Assembly (NCBI GenBank): GCA_945877185.1 | Contig: CAMCRD010000007.1 | Coordinates: 1-42,259 of the forward strand | Length of the DNA stretch: 42,259 nt | Direction: 5' to 3' | From: Candidatus Finniella inopinata | GTDB lineage: Bacteria; Pseudomonadota; Alphaproteobacteria; Paracaedibacterales; VGCI01 | Part shown: positions 34,451 through 42,259 of the stretch, piece after piece | Layout: the number at the start of each line of letters is the position of its first letter | Position numbering within the stretch: position 1 is the stretch's first letter | Notes under the pieces: model-generated | Told to the model about the DNA's origin: nothing | Seen by the model: only the letters and a program-made list of their open reading frames with translations | The model's database searches: none | Made by a program: the position numbers and the translations under genes

Positions 34451-36337
34451 ATGCGCTCCACTCACTGCAAGCAGAATCGCCATACATCCGGAAAGTTCCC
34501 CACAATTTTTATAGCTACCCTTGGCGTTGTGTTTGGTGATATCGGGACAAGCCCATTGTACGCACTTAAAAGCTGCTTCACGATCTCACACCTACCCGTA
34601 AATGAAATGAATGTTCTTGGAATCATTAGCCTGTTTATATGGGCGCTCTTCTTGGTTGTGTGGTTGAAATATGCCCTTCTTGTGATGCGTGTTGACAACC
34701 ATGGCGAGGGGGGAATTTTGGCACTGACAACCCTATGCCATAAGCTGAAGCTATTTCATAAAACTGCCTATCTGATCGTATTTAGTATTATTGGCATGGC
34801 TTTGTTTTTTGGTGACGGAATTATTACGCCCGCTATTTCGGTACTAAGCGCTGTGGAAGGTTTGGATATTATTGAGAAAAACTTTTCCCCTTACGTTGTT
34901 CCCATTACAATTGGTATTTTGACATTACTTTTTGCCATTCAAAAACATGGAAGCGGTTCTATTGGCTTATTCTTTGGACCCGTCATGACTGTATGGTTCC
35001 TATTCCTCGCTATTACAGGAATCATGAATATTATTGATTCCCCTTCGATGCTTAAAGCCTTTAACCCCTATTATGCACTGTCATTTTTAATGCATCACCA
35101 ATTCTCTGGTATTGCTACCCTTGGCGGCGTTGTCCTTGTCGTAACAGGCGGTGAAGCCCTTTATGCAGACATGGGGCACTTTGGACGGCGCTCTATTCAA
35201 TTATCTTGGGGAACCGTTGTTTTTCCTGCCCTTATCCTGAATTATTTGGGACAAGGTGCAGTACTCCTCAATAATCCAGAAGCTCTTATTAATCCTTTTT
35301 ATGCCCTTATCCCCGTGTGGGCTTTATATCCATCCGTCATTTTAGCTACAATTGCCAGTATTATTGCATCTCAATCGATTATTTCAGGAATTTTTACGAT
35401 TACATCCCAAGCCATATTGCTTGGATATTTACCGCGCATGCGCGTCGTTCACACTTCCGCTAAACAAATCGGGCAGGTCTATATTGGCAGTATTAATTAT
35501 ATTCTTTTTGCTCTTACGGTAGGTGCAACACTTATGTTTGGATCGTCTGAAGCACTCGCTCATGCTTATGGCCTTAGTGTTTCAGGCGTGATGTTGTTAA
35601 CGGGGATTCTCATTATTTTTATGGCTTACAAAGAATGGCACTGGCCTCTATGGCGACTGTCCGTAATCTTCCTTCCCATGCTTGTCCTTGATGGCCTTTT
35701 TGTAATAACGAACATGATGAAACTCTTTGAGGGGGCATGGTATGCAATTCTTGTAACTGCAATAATTTACTTCGTTGTCTCTGTATGGATGAAAGGAAAT
35801 AAGGCTTTAGAGGATCAAAAAACAACCCAACGCACTGATCTTGCAACTTTTTTAAATAACTATAAAAAACAATATAAACAACGGATTCCAGGAGCTGCTA
35901 TTTTCCTGAGCCGTCAGGCAAACAAAGTACCTAGCTCACTCACAATTCACCTACAACACAATAAATTCCTTCATGAAAAAGCAATTTTCTTGTCCTTTTC
36001 AATCAAGGATAGCCCCTTTGTTTTGCCAAAGGAACGGTTTAAAAAGACAGAACTTGATAAAAATAGTTATAATGTTGATGCCAGCTTTGGTTTTAAGGAG
36101 TCACCAAATATCAACAGTGTAATTCACTATTTAATCGAGGAAGATATTATTAAGAGCTATGATGATGTTTCTGTCTTTCTCAGCAAAGGCATCCCTGTAG
36201 CCAGTAATGTACGCACCCTTCAAGGTTTTTCTGAGAAGCTTTATATTTACCTTGTTTCAATTTCCCAAAACGCAACTGATTTTTATAAAATCCCTCACCA
36301 TAAAGTCATCGAACTTGGCATACGATATAAAATATAA
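34451..36337 (+). CDS. kup: low-affinity potassium transporter Kup
   Basis: This protein of about 628 residues is a KUP/HAK-type K+:H+ symporter. The N-terminus has LGVVFGDIGTSPLYALKS, the family signature, and there are about 12 predicted TM segments to about residue 455, including GEGGILALTTL, FFGDGIITPAISVLSAVEGL and ALYADMGHFG. A C-terminal cytosolic domain of about 170 residues (GAAIFLSRQANKVPSSLTIHLQHN onward) is present. The ATG at 34451 is preferred; a TTG at 34430 preceded by GAGG is possible. It stands alone between APH and the tRNA-Thr fragment. Confidence 0.95.
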   Translation: MRSTHCKQNRHTSGKFPTIFIATLGVVFGDIGTSPLYALKSCFTISHLPVNEMNVLGIISLFIWALFLVVWLKYALLVMRVDNHGEGGILALTTLCHKLKLFHKTAYLIVFSIIGMALFFGDGIITPAISVLSAVEGLDIIEKNFSPYVVPITIGILTLLFAIQKHGSGSIGLFFGPVMTVWFLFLAITGIMNIIDSPSMLKAFNPYYALSFLMHHQFSGIATLGGVVLVVTGGEALYADMGHFGRRSIQLSWGTVVFPALILNYLGQGAVLLNNPEALINPFYALIPVWALYPSVILATIASIIASQSIISGIFTITSQAILLGYLPRMRVVHTSAKQIGQVYIGSINYILFALTVGATLMFGSSEALAHAYGLSVSGVMLLTGILIIFMAYKEWHWPLWRLSVIFLPMLVLDGLFVITNMMKLFEGAWYAILVTAIIYFVVSVWMKGNKALEDQKTTQRTDLATFLNNYKKQYKQRIPGAAIFLSRQANKVPSSLTIHLQHNKFLHEKAIFLSFSIKDSPFVLPKERFKKTELDKNSYNVDASFGFKESPNINSVIHYLIEEDIIKSYDDVSVFLSKGIPVASNVRTLQGFSEKLYIYLVSISQNATDFYKIPHHKVIELGIRYKI

Positions 36338-36499
36338 TTATTTTTGAAAGGCTTATACATGTGCCTTCATGGAGAAGGCGTCAATATTAGGCGATATTCA
36401 ATCTCTGCAAGTTAGATCAGAATTTTTCATTTTGCTTGCCATACGCTTGCCCAAAATAACTAGCAATTTTGAAGATCTTCTTAAAACCCTTGGTTTCTC

Positions 36500-36546
36500 T
36501 GGTGCTGAAGAGAGGAATCGAACCTCCGACCTACTGATTACGAATC
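36500..36546 (-). repeat. 3'-half tRNA-Thr(CGT) fragment (att-like)
   Basis: On the minus strand, from 36546 to 36500, lie the anticodon loop TTCGTAA with its 3' stem TCAG, the T-arm (GGAGG-TTCGATT-CCTCT), acceptor strand CTTCAGC and encoded ACCA. The partner 5' strand GCTGAAG and the D-arm are missing upstream, and the 5' half of the anticodon stem already diverges. This is a duplicated attachment core of an element that lay, or lies, to the right. It is not a working tRNA. Confidence 0.8.
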
Positions 36547-36630
36547 GGACGGGGAGCAGTTGTTGCGCCTTATATAACTTATTGAAATTACGTAGTTTTT
36601 ATTCTCCGCATTGGGTCTATTAAAAATCAT

Positions 36631-36650
36631 TGTCGGCAAACTGTCGGCAA
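36631..36650. repeat. 11-base-period tandem pair beside the tRNA-Thr fragment
   Basis: TGTCGGCAA is repeated at 36631-36639 and 36642-36650, 11 bases apart, 85 bases inside the expected element. It may be an integrase arm-type site. Confidence 0.4.
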
Positions 36651-36670
36651 GAGAAAAAATTTCAAAGTTT

Positions 36671-37675
36671 TTATAAACGATGCAATGTTTCTTCCAACTT
36701 CTGAATTCTTTGCAAGATTTCCTCAAATGAAGGAGCCTTGCCAAATATCATTTGCTGAGTCATTTTGTAATCACTTTCAAGATCTTTTTGAAGCCTTTCA
36801 TTGGGGCAAAGAGATATGGTATTTGGAAGAGCCGTGTCGTAACTGGCCCAGGAAGATTGGAAAAAAATACTTTTTTGTTTAATCACATCCAAGAGCAAGG
36901 GAATATCTTTTATAGCCTTCTTTTCTACGCCTTGTAAGATAAGCTGGAACACATCATAATAATGACGAGATAAGCGATCCGGAATGGGTTTGTGAGGAGG
37001 CCGATGATTTTCGGCATGAATTAACGTAGCCTTTTCCCAGAACGTGCGCACAGGCGAAAGTACTCGGATAGGAATACTTGCTTCCTTCACGATACCTTCA
37101 AACTTTTCTTGTACGTAAGATCTTATCGTCTTGGTATCGTGTGGTTCAATTTCTCCTCTTATACCAAACTCAATTAAAATGGATTGCTTGATATAGTTGC
37201 TTTCCGGAAGTTTAATAAGAGAAGGATAGTGAAACCTTACGTTTAAGGGTTCATTGGCATCTTTTTTAATTTCCCACTCAGCATTGCCTGAAACACTCTT
37301 TTTAACAACCTGCCGCAGATGCGGAACAATCATATTATCAACATAATCAATAGCTTTTTCTTTGAGAATCAAAATTTGCTTCTCCCGCTGCTTCCGACTA
37401 GCCAATTTTTGCGGATCGTAACCTAACTTTCCTTTATCAATTGTCACGTCAATATCTTCTGAAAAGCGTTGAATATAACCGAAGGCTTTAGAAAGGGATG
37501 TTCCTCCCTTAAAAGTTAAATCATGAGCATAAGAGTTGGAAGCAAAAAGGGCGTTAAGCGCCCATGTTACCCATAAATCTTTTTCAATAAGCAAAGGCGA
37601 GATTTCCATAAGCTCAGAAGTTTTCGTGACAAGAGTAGATTGCTCGTCTTTTGTAAGATCTAAGAAACTACGCAT
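36671..37675 (-). CDS. abiEii: AbiEii-family nucleotidyltransferase toxin
   Basis: This 334-residue protein belongs to the AbiEii/type IV toxin nucleotidyltransferases, which arrest growth and can abort phage infection. The catalytic set is intact: FKGGTSLSKAF (55-65) and RFSEDIDVTI (70-79), with the acidic pair D74/D76. The N-terminal EKDLWVTWALNAL and the later WEKATLIHAENHRP are family features. It overlaps the antitoxin gene by 8 bases (ATG inside its stop), so it is cotranslated. It sits in the region bounded by the tRNA-Thr fragment. Confidence 0.93.
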   Translation of the reverse strand: MRSFLDLTKDEQSTLVTKTSELMEISPLLIEKDLWVTWALNALFASNSYAHDLTFKGGTSLSKAFGYIQRFSEDIDVTIDKGKLGYDPQKLASRKQREKQILILKEKAIDYVDNMIVPHLRQVVKKSVSGNAEWEIKKDANEPLNVRFHYPSLIKLPESNYIKQSILIEFGIRGEIEPHDTKTIRSYVQEKFEGIVKEASIPIRVLSPVRTFWEKATLIHAENHRPPHKPIPDRLSRHYYDVFQLILQGVEKKAIKDIPLLLDVIKQKSIFFQSSWASYDTALPNTISLCPNERLQKDLESDYKMTQQMIFGKAPSFEEILQRIQKLEETLHRL

Positions 37676-38267
37676 AAGACAGGATCTTATCTATATAGGG
37701 GATCAGCCCCTTGATCGTTTTTAAACGGATAGCCTGTAAATCTTTTTGGTCATTTTTGTTAAGATTCGCCGCTATCTTCTTCAAAACAGCATTAGGGATA
37801 TTTTTGTTGCCAAAGTATCTTAAAGCTTGAATGACGATGCCTACCTTTTTCCCTGCACCTATCATTTTTTTTGGACAGGCGTGGATGAGCTGTATCTTAA
37901 TACCTCCAAGTGTCAGGGTATGACTTATCCCATCCGTTAGATACGTAAGGATAGCGGGGACTTGAGTGGTAAGATGCAGCGAGTGTGCAGCTGACAAAGG
38001 GTGAGGTGTAAAAACGCATCCGTTCTTTCTGGCATAGGTATCGAGGCTTGCCTTAATATCAGGAGACAGTGGGCCTACGATAGAGCTTATTTTTGGATAG
38101 TCATATACACCGGGTCCAATTCTGCGAAGAATGCCTTTTAGAGTCAGTCGGTAGAGGACAACGCCAATGGCATTTCTTGACCCAAGATCAAGAAAATCAT
38201 TTAAGCAGTATATCTTTCCTCGCCCCTGCTTTTGCAGCCGAATGAGAATATTATTTTGCACAGTCAT
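37668..38267 (-). CDS. abiEi: AbiEi-family antitoxin
   Basis: This 199-residue protein is a DUF6088/AbiEi-like antitoxin: an N-terminal winged helix (KIYCLNDFLDLGSRNAIGVVLYRL, then KGILRRIGPGVYDYPK) that represses its own promoter, and a C-terminal antitoxin domain with GVYDYP and FTPHPLSAAHSLHLTTQVP. AAGGAG is 8 bases upstream. It is the first gene of the pair, consistent with autoregulation, and is complete. Confidence 0.9.
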   Translation of the reverse strand: MTVQNNILIRLQKQGRGKIYCLNDFLDLGSRNAIGVVLYRLTLKGILRRIGPGVYDYPKISSIVGPLSPDIKASLDTYARKNGCVFTPHPLSAAHSLHLTTQVPAILTYLTDGISHTLTLGGIKIQLIHACPKKMIGAGKKVGIVIQALRYFGNKNIPNAVLKKIAANLNKNDQKDLQAIRLKTIKGLIPYIDKILSYA

Positions 38268-38279
38268 GGCACTTACTCC

Positions 38280-38316
38280 TTGTAATAAAATATACTATTT
38301 TTCATTACAAAGTCAA
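38280..38316 (-). promoter_or_regulatory. abiE promoter and operator
   Basis: Minus-strand -35 TTGACT (38316-38311), 16-base spacer and -10 TATATT (38294-38289). TTGTAAT and ATTACAA (38280-38286 and 38304-38310) form an inverted repeat spanning the -10 and spacer, placed to allow AbiEi to repress. Confidence 0.6.
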
Positions 38317-38428
38317 GCTTATAATCGAGAGATTTTTAGTGTGTAGTTTGGGATCCCGATCCATAAATCAATCCAACTCTTTTGACCATTATTATTGTGG
38401 GGCGCTTGGCCTCTTAACGCATTTTTCT

Positions 38429-38779
38429 CTACTTTCCACCGTCTATCGGCAAGCTGTCGCTTGCAGACGTGCGTGTCAGATGGCTATCCCACAGAACTCC
38501 TGGTTTTGGAATACAATAGTAAGGGAACTCTACTATTTGGACGGTATTCTCGCCGGAACCACGCGTACCATTGGTAACTTTCTTTCCGGCACACATACCT
38601 TGGGAGATGTCCCCTTCAAAACGCCCGACAGCTCCTTTGAGATAGTCTTCTGATAAATCAATGCACTGCCAGTGGCGGTTGAGACGTTGGCAAACCTCGC
38701 CTGTCATACAGCTGCCGCCAAATGGGTCAATGACCGTATCTCCTGGATCGGTAAGCATCCGCACAAAGAATTCCGGCAA
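38429..38779 (-). pseudogene. truncated DNA methyltransferase, C-terminal fragment
   Basis: This fragment encodes the last part of a beta-type DNA N4/N6 methyltransferase: PEFFVRMLTDPGDTVIDPFG, the GSCMTGEVCQRL helix and WQCIDLSEDYLKGAVGRF, ending with an odd tail. The DPFGGS motif is the SAM-binding site. The target-recognition and DPPY parts expected upstream are missing, so it cannot be active. A second, oppositely oriented remnant abuts it. Confidence 0.7.
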
Positions 38780-38787
38780 TTCTTATG

Positions 38788-39036
38788 CGAAAAACAAAAA
38801 ATGGTATTGCATTGAACTTTTAGAAGGCTATCCAAACGGGACGTTGGGACGTTTTAAGAATAATTCTTCCCTTAAAAAAACAGATCACAATCAGGATAAT
38901 AAAAACGATAATGGTGATACAGAATGGGTTCTCCCTTATGTCGTCCCCCAAACCAGGATATGGGTGGAACAAAAAGGAAGAAGGTGTTTGGCTTAAAGAT
39001 GGAAGGGAAGCGCCAAATAAGCTTATCAAATCTTAA
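38788..39036 (+). pseudogene. second methyltransferase C-terminal remnant, opposite strand
   Basis: On the plus strand, KKWYCIELLEGYPNGTLGRF resembles WQCIDLSEDYLKGAVGRF of the neighbouring minus-strand fragment. A frameshift follows: the end SPKPGYGWNKKEEGVWLKDG then lies in another frame up to the stop near 39036. It is a frameshifted relative, arranged head to head with the other copy. Confidence 0.5.
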
Positions 39037-39243
39037 GGGGCAAAAGGCTTAACACACTGAAACGATTAACCTACCATCCAGGGCTCTTGATGATATGTAC
39101 AGGGCTTTTAAGGCTTCCTTTTTCAATCCTATAGGCATTATGGAGTGACAACAATTCCTTAAGAAGGACCAAGCTTCTGTTGGAATTGGTCATCAAATCC
39201 TGTATGAATACTTGGGAAGCTATTGATTTAAAGAGGTGGGCTT

Positions 39244-41076
39244 ATGGGATTTACGGGTAGGTTTAATAGAATTTCTAAAGGATGCTTTGCTTTTCTAGTC
39301 ATGGCGTCTTCGTCGATTTGGTCTATGCAAACAGACAAAATAGATAAAGGACCCCCCAAATCCCTTCTAACTAAGTCAAGTATGGTTCATGATGATAGCA
39401 CCCACTCCCCCGAAAAAACTAAAAAGAAGAAAAAATCTAGTAAGAATTCTTCCCTCCAACAATCCATCATCCACTTATCCCAGTACCCCTTAGAAGAAAC
39501 CCTGCCAGAGATTGAAAAATACATTCAACAGGTAATCCAAGAGAAAAGGGAAAAGCCCCTGATTGTTAATGTAGCGTTAGAAAACAACAAACCAGCCGTC
39601 TTGGAGTTTCACAACTCTTTTTCTAAATTGGTTGAAAAGTATCCCTTTCCTTTTAGCTGGTGTAAGATAAATAAAGGACCTGATAATCAAATTAATAATC
39701 CCGCTTGGATTATAGAACTTCAGCTTTCTTCTCGAGCTCGGGCACGAGAATTAGTCGAAAAAGAGTTTGCTTATCACTATAGCGATGCAGACACGAAAAA
39801 AATTAATTGGCCTATCATTTATGATCTTGCCATGTCTTCTGGATTTTCTGTTGAGGATTTTAAATTTAATAATTCCCTAAAAATTAGATTCCTTGAATTA
39901 CAAGGGGAAGATGAGGAAAAAGATTTAAAAGAAGTCCAGGTATTTTTAGAAGAAACAATCGCAAAAAACACAAATCCTTTTCATATTGTTAGCATTAAGA
40001 TTAATAATACCCTTGGGCTAGAACCTATCCAATTTTTTGATGCTTGTTCCCAAAAGACCGCCCACTTAGATATCCGGGGCCGGATTCATGACCCTGAAAA
40101 TGGGTATTTATACCTCTGCTTAAATAATACGCAGCGGAACACGCTTGACCTCCATGGAAAGCTCACCCCAAAAGGTTTTGAGGGAAGAAACGTTCAGCAA
40201 GCTCGAAAAGACATTTTGGCTTTTATTATCCAAGCCTATGAAACTTTTCAAGACAAAGTTACCGTCCTTACGGGACGGGGAAATCACATTAACCCTAATG
40301 GAACATCAGGCGTATTATATAAAGGCTTTAAAGAATGGATTGAGGATGAATCCGTATCCCACATAGTCAAAAGCCATTTTCCTGTAGGAGGCGACGGGGG
40401 CTATACAGTTATACTCAGAAAGCTTCAAAAGCTTAGACTAAATCACCAACAAATTAAAGAAACAGCGGCTCCCATAATAAAAATCATTCCTCAGATGCTT
40501 CAACGCAAGCAATCTCGATTACTTTTGCAAACAAAACCCATCCTTCACAACCAAGAGTATGAATTAATCATGAATCTTGTAGAGAGTTTGGCTTTGCAAA
40601 ACTCTGCCTTATTTGCCTCAATCTCTCCATTTTCTTTTGAGGCAAAACCTGGAGTGATTCGACTTATTCTCAATCATCCCCATCCTCGTTACCCTTCTAC
40701 AATGTGCTTGGGAAATTGTTTTGGAACACCTATTCATGAAGGAACAATTAGATATAATGACCAATACCTTTTTAACCAAAATGGGTTAGTAAAGACTAGC
40801 AGCGCCATCCATCAAGTAAAGGAGGAGCCATCGACACCGAGAGATGACTCTATTACTCAAATCGTAACGATCCATAACAATCCCTCTTTACCTCTAAATC
40901 CCCAGGAAAATCCCCAAGAAATTGGGGAGCAAGGTCACCATTTAAATAAAAATCACCTACAAGGAGAAAATTCTGAATCGCTCCACGATATGCTATACTC
41001 ATTTGGAACAAATGTGGCGCTGCCCGCCTTCGTAGGAATATGTATTTATTATACTTTCTTTGCACGTCAGCATTGA
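39244..41076 (+). CDS. exported Smr-domain protein
   Basis: This 610-residue protein has a signal peptide or N-terminal anchor (GCFAFLVMASSSIWSMQ), a helical N-terminal half, and a Smr (MutS2 C-terminal-like) domain from about residue 300: TLDLHGKLTPKGFE (LDLHG, 301-305), ARKDILAFIIQAY, VTVLTGRGNHINPNGTSGVL and FPVGGDGGYTVIL. Smr domains are DNA or RNA nucleases. The C-terminus has one hydrophobic segment, VALPAFVGICIYYTFFA (about 588-604). An export signal on an Smr protein is uncommon. AAAGAGGTGGG precedes the ATG. The role is unknown. Confidence 0.85.
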   Translation: MGFTGRFNRISKGCFAFLVMASSSIWSMQTDKIDKGPPKSLLTKSSMVHDDSTHSPEKTKKKKKSSKNSSLQQSIIHLSQYPLEETLPEIEKYIQQVIQEKREKPLIVNVALENNKPAVLEFHNSFSKLVEKYPFPFSWCKINKGPDNQINNPAWIIELQLSSRARARELVEKEFAYHYSDADTKKINWPIIYDLAMSSGFSVEDFKFNNSLKIRFLELQGEDEEKDLKEVQVFLEETIAKNTNPFHIVSIKINNTLGLEPIQFFDACSQKTAHLDIRGRIHDPENGYLYLCLNNTQRNTLDLHGKLTPKGFEGRNVQQARKDILAFIIQAYETFQDKVTVLTGRGNHINPNGTSGVLYKGFKEWIEDESVSHIVKSHFPVGGDGGYTVILRKLQKLRLNHQQIKETAAPIIKIIPQMLQRKQSRLLLQTKPILHNQEYELIMNLVESLALQNSALFASISPFSFEAKPGVIRLILNHPHPRYPSTMCLGNCFGTPIHEGTIRYNDQYLFNQNGLVKTSSAIHQVKEEPSTPRDDSITQIVTIHNNPSLPLNPQENPQEIGEQGHHLNKNHLQGENSESLHDMLYSFGTNVALPAFVGICIYYTFFARQH

Positions 41077-41093
41077 CTAGATGAGATGTTTTA

Positions 41094-42112
41094 GACCGTC
41101 CAGCGCGCCTATCAATTCAAAACGGATGCTTTGACAGCAGTTTTGCGTCAAGGAGCCCAGCAGTTGTTGACCAAAGCCCTTGAAGCTGAGATCGAGAGCC
41201 TTTTATCTCAATACTCTCATTTGAAAGATCAAGGAAGCCTTGCACAGATTGTTCGTAATGGTTACCTGCCAGAGCGTGCTGTTCAAACAGGCATTGGCCC
41301 CATCCAAGTTAAGGTTCCTCGCATCAAAGACCGTGGTGGTTCAGGCATAAAGTTTACTTCCAGTTTAGTCCCACCGTACCTCCGGCGATCAAAAAGCATA
41401 GAGGAACTGTTGCCTGTATTATATTTGAAGGGCATCCCTTCCGGCGATTTCAGTGATGCTCTAACCGCTATTGTTGGACCTGCTGCCGCGGGGATGTCAT
41501 CTTCAACGATATGCCGCCTTAAAGAAGATTGGTCGATTGAATACGACCAATGGCGCAAGCGAGACTTATCGAAGAAGCAGTACATATACTTTTGGGTGGA
41601 TGGCGTTTATTTAAAAGTCCGCATGGAAGATAAGCAATGCCTTCTCGTCATCATTGGCACTGATGAGTTTGGCAACAAAGAATTGCTGAGCGTCGAAGAT
41701 GGCTTTCGTGAAAGTGAGCAATCTTGGAGTGAAGTTTTGATCGATCTTAAAAACAGGGGACTTAAGATAGGGCCAAAGCTGGCCGTAGGAGACGGCGCTT
41801 TAGGTTTTTGGAATGCCTTACGCAAGGTTTATGGAGAAACTAAACAGCAAAGATGCTGGATGCATAAAACAGGCAATGTGCTTAACAAATTGCCAAAGAC
41901 TCTGCATTCCAGAGCTAAGCAGCACGTTCATGATATTTGGATGGCTGAGACAAAAGAAGAGGCTGAGAAAAGCTTTGACTTTTTTGTAAAAGCTTATCAA
42001 GCGAAGTATCCCAACGCCTCTGAATGCCTAGCCAAGGATCGGGATGCCTTGCTGGCTTTCTATGACTTTCCAGCAGAACATTGGCATCATTTACGAACGA
42101 CCAACCCTATAG
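41094..42112 (+). pseudogene. IS256-family transposase, 5'-truncated and interrupted
   Basis: The plus-strand frame encodes about 340 residues of an IS256/Mutator transposase, with NGYLPERAVQTGIGPIQVKV, catalytic-type segments YFWVDGVYLKV and AVGDGALGFW, RCWMHKTGNVLNKLPK and HHLRTTNPI. A TAG at 41091 precedes the frame, no ATG is present at the right place and the first ~20 residues are missing. After NPI the expected IES..ATVR region is replaced by another element's end. It is inactive. Confidence 0.85.
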
Positions 42113-42259
42113 TGTCACTGGTCATGCAATATTCCCCCTTTATGGTCACTGAAAATTCCCCCCCTGACCAAAGGAGGACATCATGTCAAAAGAGAGAGAA
42201 TTGGATCACAATACTCTTCAACCCTCAACGTTGGAGAGAAAGATGGTCAGAGAAGGACA
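42113..42259 (+). mobile_element. left end of an IS21-like element
   Basis: The sequence starts with TGTCACTGGTCATGCAA at the breakpoint in the IS256 gene. It has two imperfect tandem copies of TGGTCA(T/C)..AA(T)ATTCCCCC, as in the multiple terminal repeats of IS21-family ends. A reading frame follows. The element continues beyond the window. Confidence 0.55.
42183..42259 (+). CDS. start of IS21-like transposase (partial)
   Basis: A GGAGG site 5 bases upstream introduces an ATG encoding MSKERELDHNTLQPSTLERK and further residues to the window edge. It is presumed to be the IstA-like gene of the element, on position alone; the sequence here is too short to identify the family. Confidence 0.45.
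   Translation, partial: MSKERELDHNTLQPSTLERKMVREG

Noticed and set aside
36369-36623. An 84-residue plus-strand frame containing GAEERNRTSDLLITNRT
   Set aside because: It is the antisense translation of the tRNA-Thr fragment, a well-known spurious protein in databases.
1-42259. CRISPR array
   Set aside because: No regularly spaced repeats with variable spacers were seen.

Overview
The window looks like a chromosomal segment of an alphaproteobacterium with an intracellular, Holosporales-like lifestyle. This is inferred from the alphaproteobacterial families EipB (DUF1849) and RHH_4, the alphaproteobacterial-type tRNA-Met 3' half, many signal-peptide proteins resembling host-directed effectors, dispersed palindromic repeats and degraded insertion sequences. 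The taxon cannot be proven from the sequence alone.

Layout. (1) Positions 1 to about 14,189 are part of a podovirus-like prophage, transcribed entirely on the minus strand. Reading right to left: integrase, Toprim/CHC2 primase, DUF3987 helicase-like protein, a TerS candidate, two accessory genes (Rpn/PD-(D/E)XK nuclease and DUF1828), TerL, a coiled-coil protein, portal, Bbp19-like protein, scaffold, major capsid and a tail-adaptor-like protein; the rest of the tail module lies left of the window. The right boundary is a 3'-half tRNA-Met(CAT) fragment (attR-like), so an intact tRNA-Met is predicted at the unseen left end. (2) 14.4-17.8 kb is an AT-rich cassette of three exported proteins: an amidoligase-like protein, a small lipoprotein and a Sel1-repeat protein. 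(3) 17.8-22.5 kb holds RHH_4, EipB, pepA, holC and an exported DOT1-like methyltransferase with a basic nuclear-localisation-like tail. (4) 22.5-27.4 kb carries a 1167-residue exported leucine-rich-repeat protein and an AAA_14/DUF4143 ATPase. (5) 27.6-29.9 kb is core translation: hisS and prfA. (6) 30-34.2 kb is sparse, with tiny exported proteins, a MITE-like element, a palindromic repeat, a membrane protein and an aminoglycoside-phosphotransferase-like kinase. (7) 34.4-36.3 kb is kup. (8) From 36,500 rightwards is a second tRNA-anchored region: a 3'-half tRNA-Thr(CGT) fragment, an AbiEi/AbiEii toxin-antitoxin pair, two head-to-head DNA methyltransferase remnants, an exported Smr-domain protein, and an IS256-family transposase interrupted by an IS21-like element at the window edge.

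How it fits together. The prophage genes form overlapping, translationally coupled units, and a shared promoter/operator-like motif precedes the TerS-candidate and TerL units. The chromosomal part mixes housekeeping genes with probable effectors. The most interesting candidates are the exported DOT1-like protein (possible nucleomodulin), the exported amidoligase-like protein, the exported Smr protein, and the two accessory genes placed between the terminase subunits.
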